A stretch of 9,835 bases of DNA, taken from positions 1,580 through 11,414 of the forward strand of contig PLMF01000262.1 of NCBI GenBank assembly GCA_003142355.1, given 5' to 3'. Below the pieces are notes generated by a model. The model saw only the letters and a program-made list of their open reading frames with translations. It was not told the DNA's origin and did not search any database. Position 1 is the stretch's first letter. Each line of letters begins with the position of its first letter. The position numbers and the translations under genes were made by a program. The DNA comes from Bryobacterales bacterium (GTDB lineage: Bacteria > Acidobacteriota > Terriglobia > Bryobacterales > Bryobacteraceae). This document shows positions 1 to 5,352 of the stretch, piece after piece.

Positions 1-1731
1 CCCAAGAAGCGCCTCTTCGACCGCCTCGATGCGCGCGCCAATGGATGGGGCGGCGATCCCTACAGCACCGCCCACGTGGATGCTCGCAAACAGGGCATTT
101 ACGATTTCAGCTTCGACTACCGCAACATCGCCTACTTCAACGCCCTGCCCTCGTTCTCCAATCCGCTGGCGCCCGCGGGCTTTAACGAGCAGGCTTTCGA
201 CACGCGCCGGCGCAACACCAGCTTCAGCCTCGATCTGCGTCCGGGGAAAGCGATTGTCCCGTACCTGGCCTTCGACCGGAATTCCGGCTACGGGCACGGC
301 ATCGAAACGTGGGTGCAGGACTCCAACGACGAGTTCGCCGTGCCCACCCTCCTGCGTGATTCCACCAATAATTACCGCGGCGGCGTCCGCATGGAGTGGT
401 GCAATTGTGTCCACGTCACGCTCGAAGTAGGCGGCACCACTTTTAAAGACGACGACCTGGCATCCGCCAGCGGAACCAATTACGGCGACCGCACCTTGCC
501 CACGTTCGGCCAGACTCTGGTTCTGAACAGCCTGCAGCAGGCCTACGGCATCCGCGGCAGCAGCATTTACACCAAGGCGTTGGCTACCGCCAGCCCGTTC
601 TCGTGGCTCAACTTGTACGGCCAGTTCCTGTACAGCGAACCGAAGACGACTGTGAACTATACGGACTTGGCGACGGGCAACTTCGCCCTCCTCAGCTCGC
701 TGCTGTTCTACAGCGGCCAGCAGAATCTCGGCACCGGCGCAGCCAATCAACCGCACACCTCCGGCAACGCCGGCTTCGAGCTGCGGCCGTTCCGCCGGCT
801 TCGGATCATCGAGTCGTGGATGACGGACCGGTACCACGATGCGGCGTCGCCGGTCCTGGCCGAACAGATCCTGGTGCCGATCCCCAATGCGCTCGGTCCG
901 GGCCTGATTACCGCGAATAACTACAGCCAAGTGGTCAACTACAACCAGCAGCAGACCGACGTGCTGTTCGACCTCACCTCGAAGCTCACCCTCCGCGGCG
1001 GCTACCGCTACGTCTGGGGCGACGCCACAGTCCTCGCCGGGCAGCTCAGCCAGTCGGGCACTCTTTCTTCGGGCCAGTTGAGCCGCAACGTGGGGCTGGC
1101 GGGTTTGACCTTCCGTCCTTCGCAGAAGCTTTCCGTCAACCTGGACTACGAGGGCGCCTCCAGCGACCGCATCTACTTCCGCACCAGCCTGAACGACTAC
1201 TACAAACTGCGCGCGCGGGCGCGGTACCAACTGGTCGCGTCGCTCATGTTGCAGGCCAATTTCCAGGTGCTGAATAATCAAAACCCGGCCGCCGCCATTC
1301 AATACGATTTTGGGAGCCGCGACAATTCCCTGGCCGTTTACTGGACTCCCGCCGGCGGCAAGCGCATCACCCTGATGGGCGAGTACGACCGCTCCAGCCT
1401 CAGTTCCAGCATCAATTACCTGGGCCTGTTCCTCAGCCCGGCGGTTTCGTACTACCGCGAGAATGCGCACACGGCCAGCTCCACCATCGATATCGCCCTG
1501 CCCGGTTACGCCGGCCTCACGCCCAAACTCACCGCCGGCGGATCGCTGTTCCTCTCCGCCGGCAGCCGGCCCTCGCGCTACTACCAGCCATTGATGAGGC
1601 TTTCCCTTCCGCTCCAGAAGCACGTATACTGGAACACCGAGTGGAAGTATTACGGTTACGGGGAGCAGTTCTACCTGTACGAGGGTTTCCGGGCGCACGT
1701 GTTCATGACCGGGCTCCGGTTAACCAGATAG
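1..1731 (+). CDS. Outer-membrane beta-barrel protein, MtrB/PioB-like candidate (5' end outside window)
   Basis: The frame is open from base 1 to the TAG at 1729-1731, giving 576 visible residues. The start lies upstream, and the GTG at 76 is an internal valine. Seen: long runs of alternating polar and hydrophobic/aromatic residues (such as LRGGYRYVWGD and NTEWKYYGYGEQFYLYEGF), many Tyr, Asn, Gly and Ser, no hydrophobic helices, and a last strand HVFMTGLRLTR that runs to the stop. This is the look of a large outer-membrane barrel. A CxC pair occurs in WCNCVHV (bases 400-408). The next gene, 11 bases on, is a secreted tetraheme cytochrome. Barrels of the MtrB/PioB family sheathe periplasmic multiheme cytochromes for electron transfer across the outer membrane, so I infer a similar role. 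Alternatives are a general porin or another uncharacterised barrel. The N-terminal signal peptide and any family CxxC motif cannot be seen. Barrel: confident. MtrB/PioB relationship: tentative. Confidence 0.72.
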   Translation, partial: PKKRLFDRLDARANGWGGDPYSTAHVDARKQGIYDFSFDYRNIAYFNALPSFSNPLAPAGFNEQAFDTRRRNTSFSLDLRPGKAIVPYLAFDRNSGYGHGIETWVQDSNDEFAVPTLLRDSTNNYRGGVRMEWCNCVHVTLEVGGTTFKDDDLASASGTNYGDRTLPTFGQTLVLNSLQQAYGIRGSSIYTKALATASPFSWLNLYGQFLYSEPKTTVNYTDLATGNFALLSSLLFYSGQQNLGTGAANQPHTSGNAGFELRPFRRLRIIESWMTDRYHDAASPVLAEQILVPIPNALGPGLITANNYSQVVNYNQQQTDVLFDLTSKLTLRGGYRYVWGDATVLAGQLSQSGTLSSGQLSRNVGLAGLTFRPSQKLSVNLDYEGASSDRIYFRTSLNDYYKLRARARYQLVASLMLQANFQVLNNQNPAAAIQYDFGSRDNSLAVYWTPAGGKRITLMGEYDRSSLSSSINYLGLFLSPAVSYYRENAHTASSTIDIALPGYAGLTPKLTAGGSLFLSAGSRPSRYYQPLMRLSLPLQKHVYWNTEWKYYGYGEQFYLYEGFRAHVFMTGLRLTR

Positions 1732-1742
1732 GAGACCAGCCC
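1730..1742 (+). promoter_or_regulatory. Ribosome binding site of the tetraheme cytochrome gene
   Basis: AGGAGA at 1730-1735 lies 7 bases before the ATG at 1743 and overlaps the last base of the barrel stop codon. It sets the start at 1743 rather than at the ATG two codons later (1749). It also supports joint translation with the barrel gene. Confidence 0.7.
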
Positions 1743-2858
1743 ATGGGGATGCTTCGAGTGGTTGTCGCGGGCACACTCGTCGCCTGGAGCGCGCTGGCGG
1801 CCAATATCGTTCCCGGCGACGCGCGCCGCGGCGAGCAACTCTTCCATAGCGAGCAGTGCGTTCTATGCCATAACTTCAAGGGCGTCGGAGGAACGGCCGC
1901 GCCCGACCTGGCCACCCGCATCGACCGCGATTATACGCCGGCCGTCATGGCCAGCCTGATGTGGAACCACGCTCCCGATATGTGGGAGGGCATGAAGAAG
2001 CGCGGCATCGTGAAGGCCGAGCTGTCGCAGGAATCGGCGGCCGACCTGTTCGCCTTCTTCGTTTCGGCGCGCTACTTCGAAAGGCCTGGCGATGCCGCCC
2101 GCGGCAAGCTCGCGTTCACCGCCAAACATTGCTCCCAGTGCCATGGCATCGCCACGCCTGACGCCGGGGGCGCGCCGCCCGTCGCCAAGTGGGAGTCCCT
2201 GGCCGACCCGGTGGTGCTGGCGCAGCAGATCTGGAACCACGGCGCCCGCATGCGCGAGGCCTTCGCCGCCAGGAAGCTGGCCCGGCCGCAAATCTCCGCG
2301 CAGGAGCTCACCGATATGCTGGTGTACCTGCAAAACCTGCCCGAGACCCGCCACCTGGCAACCAACTTCACGTTTCCACCTTCCGATTCCGGCGAGGCGC
2401 TCTTTGAGTCCAAGGGATGCTCCGGCTGCCATACCGGCAAGCTGGCGCTGGAAGGCCTCTTGCGCAACCAGACCCTCACCGATATTGCGGCGGACATGTG
2501 GAACCATCAGCCCAGCATGAAGCAGCCGCCTCCCTCGCTCTCGCAGGAAGAGATGCGCCAGATCGTCGGCTACATCTGGGCGCGCCAGTATTTCCTGGGC
2601 AACGGCAACGCGGAGCGCGGCCACAAGGTCTTCGCGGAGAAGAACTGCGCCGCGTGCCACAACGACCCGTCGAGCGGCGCCCCCAAGCTGGCCCAGGGCA
2701 AAGACGCGTATTCGGACATCACCCTGGTGGCCGCCCTTTGGGATCACGGCCCCCGCATGTTCGACCTGATGAACCAGAAGAAGCTCGCCTGGCCGCGGTT
2801 CACGGCGCAGCAGATGTCGGACCTGATCGCGTATCTGAATTCGCTGCCGCGTCCGTGA
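1743..2858 (+). CDS. Secreted tetraheme c-type cytochrome, duplicated diheme architecture
   Basis: The protein is 371 residues. A signal peptide (Arg5, hydrophobic core about residues 6-18, likely cleavage after ALA at 17-19) sends it to the periplasm. Four CxxCH heme sites are present: CVLCH 39-43, CSQCH 130-134, CSGCH 226-230 and CAACH 302-306. Each is followed by W-[N/D]-H-x-x-x-M (Met80, Met170, Met259, Met339), and that Met is the probable sixth ligand of His/Met class I cytochrome c domains. Domains 1 and 3 share an AR-x-YF...RG...F..K-x-C ending. Domains 2 and 4 share KLA-x-P...LP. The protein is therefore an A-B-A'-B' repeat. The gene follows the barrel gene at 11 bases with its own AGGAGA site, so the two are probably co-transcribed. 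I infer a role as periplasmic electron carrier, possibly feeding or docking at the barrel. The partner and direction of electron flow are unknown. Heme count and export: confident. Confidence 0.92.
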   Translation: MGMLRVVVAGTLVAWSALAANIVPGDARRGEQLFHSEQCVLCHNFKGVGGTAAPDLATRIDRDYTPAVMASLMWNHAPDMWEGMKKRGIVKAELSQESAADLFAFFVSARYFERPGDAARGKLAFTAKHCSQCHGIATPDAGGAPPVAKWESLADPVVLAQQIWNHGARMREAFAARKLARPQISAQELTDMLVYLQNLPETRHLATNFTFPPSDSGEALFESKGCSGCHTGKLALEGLLRNQTLTDIAADMWNHQPSMKQPPPSLSQEEMRQIVGYIWARQYFLGNGNAERGHKVFAEKNCAACHNDPSSGAPKLAQGKDAYSDITLVAALWDHGPRMFDLMNQKKLAWPRFTAQQMSDLIAYLNSLPRP

Positions 2859-2871
2859 CTTTTCGACCTCT

Positions 2872-2888
2872 CGTGGATATATATCACG
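2872..2888. promoter_or_regulatory. AT-rich imperfect palindrome, possible operator or -10 region
   Basis: CGTG-g-ATATATAT-CACG is an inverted repeat with one unpaired G, and its core GATATATATC (2876-2885) is a perfect 10-base palindrome. It is the most AT-rich spot in this GC-rich intergenic stretch, just after the cytochrome stop. A strong GGAGG follows at 2888-2892, then a GTG at 2898. It could be an operator or contain a TATA-type -10 element, but I see no convincing -35 box. Function unproven. Confidence 0.3.
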
Positions 2889-2897
2889 GAGGCAGTC

Positions 2898-3072
2898 GTG
2901 GCAACGGCAGTTCTACCAGACATCGGATCCGCTCCCACCAAGGCGGTCGCGCCGTCTCTCCATCGCGATCTATGGCGTACTCTTCACCCTGCTGGCCCTG
3001 TGGCGGAAGAGCCTGCGGCCCGGTGTGATTGCCCATGCCTGGACGGATATTGCGGGCGGCCTTCCGGGCTGA
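2898..3072 (+). pseudogene. Decayed C-terminal remnant of a CPBP-type intramembrane metalloprotease
   Basis: Conceptual translation recovers a recognisable CPBP (Abi/Rce1-like) C-terminus only if a frameshift is allowed. Frame 2 gives QGGRAV from base 2939. Frame 1 then continues from about 2956 with LSIAIYGVLFTLLALWRKSL, followed by RPGVIAHAWTDI, and ends at TGA 3070-3072. The AHAWTD segment matches the family's final H-x-x-x-[N/D] motif, and one missing base near 2955 would explain the shift. The upstream catalytic E-E-x-x-R and first histidine motifs are absent, so the protein cannot be active. A GTG at 2898 with a strong GGAGG 5 bases before it (2888-2892) may be the surviving start of the same gene, which would imply an internal deletion; that part is inference. 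The product encoded straight from this GTG (64 residues, stop in frame 0) resembles nothing I know. Homology of 2939-3072: fairly sure. The 5' boundary is uncertain. Confidence 0.5.
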
Positions 3073-3088
3073 GCGCCCGCAGGTTGCC

Positions 3089-3565
3089 ATGACCGATTTC
3101 AGCGCTCTGTATGAGAAGTACGCGCCGGATGTTTTCCGATTCGCGATGTATCTATCCGGCAACCGCGGCGAGGCCGAGGATATCACGTCGGAGACCTTCG
3201 TGCGCGCTTGGACCGCGCCCGAGCCAATCGCCATGGCGACTGTGAAGGGGTACCTGTTGACCATTGCGCGCAATCTCTTCCTGCGAGGACTGCGGAACAG
3301 ATCCCGCGCCGTTCCGCTCGACGAGAGCATCCGCGACCCTCATCCGGGGCCTGAGGCCGAAGCCGAAAAGAGGGTCGAGTATTACGCGGTATTGGCCCGC
3401 CTGCAGCAGTTGCCGGAACTCGATCGCGCCGCGCTTCTGATGAATGCATTTGAAGGCATGCCGTATGCCGAGATTGCGCGGGCCCTGGGGATTTCACTGG
3501 CTGCCGTGAAGATGAAGATCCACCGCTCGCGGCTCACGTTGAGCCGCCTGGAGGAACCCAAATGA
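3089..3565 (+). CDS. ECF-subfamily RNA polymerase sigma factor
   Basis: The product is 158 residues, usual for an ECF sigma factor. Region 2 covers about residues 5-70, with FSALYEKYAPDVFRFA and the core-binding motif AEDITSETFVRAW. Region 4 covers about residues 105-155, with LPELDRAALLMNAFEGMPY, then AEIARALGISLAAVKMKIHR as the helix-turn-helix for the -35 element. I chose ATG 3089 because the family-like N-terminus (MTDFSALY) begins there. Upstream in-frame starts (TTG 3029, ATG 3035) fall inside the CPBP remnant and add residues not typical of the family. The Shine-Dalgarno is weak (AGG at 3081-3083). The stop overlaps the start of the next gene (ATGA), the usual layout of a sigma factor with its anti-sigma factor. 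It should direct transcription of a small stress or envelope regulon, which cannot be read from this window. Confidence 0.92.
   Translation: MTDFSALYEKYAPDVFRFAMYLSGNRGEAEDITSETFVRAWTAPEPIAMATVKGYLLTIARNLFLRGLRNRSRAVPLDESIRDPHPGPEAEAEKRVEYYAVLARLQQLPELDRAALLMNAFEGMPYAEIARALGISLAAVKMKIHRSRLTLSRLEEPK
3550..3565 (+). promoter_or_regulatory. Coupled start: Shine-Dalgarno and ATGA overlap
   Basis: GGAGGA at 3550-3555, inside the end of the sigma gene, lies 6 bases before ATG 3562. That ATG overlaps the sigma stop TGA (3563-3565). This predicts translational coupling and matched production of the two proteins. Confidence 0.7.
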
Positions 3566-3981
3566 GTATTCCAAAGGAAGTGATTCTAGACCTGCTGCCG
3601 GTTTATCTGGCGGGCGAAGCCAGTCCGGCAACGCGCGCGTGGCTGGAGGAGTACCTGGCCCAAGATCCCAAACTGGCGGACCAGGTTCGCCGGCAGCGAA
3701 CCGAGAGCTTGGACCCGGCTCTGCCGCCGCTCCCACCTGAACTGGAGTTGCGCGCGCTACGGCGCACTCGGCGCGTGATGGCCCTCCAACGCTGGCTATT
3801 CGGCCTCGGCATTGCGTTCTCGGCGGCGGCTTTGTCCTTTCAGATCTCGTACCCGCCTTTCAGCTTCCGCCTTCTGCTGCTGGATTATCCGGCGCAGCTT
3901 GGACCATGCCTGATTGCCGGAGCGGCTTGCTGGACGGCGTACTTCCTGTTGCGCCGGCGGCTCCGGACGACCAGGGTATAG
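3562..3981 (+). CDS. Probable membrane anti-sigma factor (zinc-less, two TM helices)
   Basis: The product is 139 residues. The N-terminal soluble part (about 1-70) has a short acidic helical segment (VILDLLPVYLAGEASPATRA...EYLAQDPKL) resembling the N-terminal zf-HC2-like region of anti-sigma factors. It contains no cysteines, so it is not a zinc-binding anti-sigma domain. Two hydrophobic segments follow (about 74-95 and 112-130), and the protein ends in an Arg-rich tail (RRRLRTTRV). Its start overlaps the sigma stop, and sigma/anti-sigma pairs are normally arranged this way. I infer that it holds the sigma factor at the cytoplasmic face of the inner membrane and releases it on a signal. A large periplasmic sensor domain is absent, so the signal may be sensed in or near the membrane. 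The role rests mainly on position and topology. The alternative is a small membrane protein of unknown function. Confidence 0.72.
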   Translation: MSIPKEVILDLLPVYLAGEASPATRAWLEEYLAQDPKLADQVRRQRTESLDPALPPLPPELELRALRRTRRVMALQRWLFGLGIAFSAAALSFQISYPPFSFRLLLLDYPAQLGPCLIAGAACWTAYFLLRRRLRTTRV

Positions 3982-3990
3982 CGCAGTCTC

Positions 3991-5352
3991 TCACCGGCCG
4001 TTCGAGCCGGCGATCCTCGCAATTTCCGCCAGGGCCAGCTCGTAGGAAAGCCGGGCCCCGAGTTCGTCCACCTCCGCGCCGCGGGTTGCGGCCTCCGCAT
4101 CCGCGTTCTTGGCGTTCGAGGTCACGCCGGCCTTGAGCTGGTCTCCGCTGATACGCTCCGCTTCCCGCCGGAGCGCCAGAGCCTCCCGCGCCACATCCAC
4201 CATCATCTGCGTCCGCTCCAGTTTGCGGTACGCTTTCTCCACGTCGACCGCGATACGGTCCGCGATCCGGTGGAGGTTTTCTTCCGCTTGCGTCAGTTGG
4301 GCGTCGCGTTCGCCAATGACACCCTTCCGTTTCCCCCAGTCGAAAACGTTCCAGCTCATCTGCAGGCCGAACGTGCCGAAGTTGTGAGCCACGAAGGGAA
4401 CGCCGCTCTGATACGTCTGGCGGGCGAACGCGCCGAGATTCGGGATGTACTCGTAGCGGGCGGCCGTCAACGCGCTCCTGGCCTTGGATACCGTTTCCTT
4501 GGCCGCCTGCAATTCCGGGTTGCGATCGAGCGCCGCCTTCAGGTATTGCTCGCGGGTGAGCCGTTCGCTCGGCGATGCGCTCACCTCCACCAGTTCCAAT
4601 TCGGTATCGAGCGGCAGCCCGAGCAGGTTATCCATCTCCGTATTCAGATCCGAGACCTGATTCTCGGTGGCGAGGAGCGACTGCTTGCTCTTCAACAGGG
4701 AAGCTCGTCCGCCGATCGCCGCCACCTCCAGCGCATTGCCCGCTTTCACGGCGTCTTCACCTTCCCGCAGCGTCTCCGCCGCCGCTCGGATCTGCGCCTG
4801 GATCGCGCCCACCTGTTGGCGCGCGGCCAGCAGGCCGTAGTAGAGTTGGTGCACACCGAGCACTACCTCGTCCTCCGCCTTCTTCAGCTCGGCTTCGGAG
4901 ATGCGTTGATCGGCAGCCGCGACCCGCACGCCCTGGCGAATTTTGAGCAGTTGCGTGATGGGCTGGCCCAGCGTCGTGTTGGTCAGCAGAAGGGTGCTCG
5001 ATCCCTGGTTGAACGTGGTCGTCTGTGTGGGGAACGGCCCCAGCCCCGGCACCACCCCCAGCGACCCGGCGGGCACCGTAACCAACCCCTGATCCGAGAG
5101 GGCCGACAGGCTGGTGCTGTTCGACAGTTGCGGGAAGTAGTCGGCCCGCGCCGTTACGGTTTTCTGTTGATTCTCGCGGGCGTGGGCCCGTGCGATCTTG
5201 AGCGAGGTGTTCTGCTTGAGGGCCAGGTCGACCGCCTCGGGCAACGTGATTCTGCGCGTAGCCGCTGGCGCCGGGACCGCGCCAAGACAGAGCGCCAGCA
5301 GGATCATCCCCACCGCCGCCGCAGCCGGCGGCTTCGACACGCGCGATTTCAC
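3991..5352 (-). other. TolC-family domain of the fusion, with candidate internal starts
   Basis: This is the C-terminal module of the fusion. Two OEP repeats are seen: ITLPEAVDLALKQNTSL (1049-1065) with ADYFPQL (1084-1090), and LTREQYLKAALDRNPEL (1279-1295) with YEYIPNL (1314-1320). Long Ala/Glu/Lys-rich helices (about 1155-1250 and 1365-1460) fit the periplasmic tunnel. From Met1030 (base 5307) it is 438 residues, a normal free TolC length. Candidate internal starts are GTG 5352 (reads M-K-S-R, then the hydrophobic core), GTG 5340 (M-S-K-P-P), GTG 5313 and ATG 5307. None has a textbook Shine-Dalgarno. The core ILLALCLGAVPAPAA ends in an AxA-type signal peptidase I site. The Cys1036 context (LALC) is not a good lipobox. 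Confidence 0.75.

Noticed and set aside
1863..2747. A 294-codon minus-strand frame opposite the cytochrome gene
   Set aside because: The plus strand has four CxxCH motifs and a signal peptide in frame. The opposite frame has no coherent features.
3029..3088. Extended sigma N-terminus from TTG 3029 or ATG 3035
   Set aside because: These codons lie within the CPBP remnant and encode Arg/Ala-rich residues unlike the family. ATG 3089 gives a standard ECF N-terminus.
3994..4010. CCGGC-7-GCCGG hairpin as a terminator
   Set aside because: The stem is only 5 bases, lies inside the 3' end of the RND-TolC coding region, and has no T-run on either side.
5280..5300. Lipobox at Cys1036 of the TolC part
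   Set aside because: The context is LALC. Leu at the -1 position is not accepted in a lipobox, and an AxA-type site lies just downstream.
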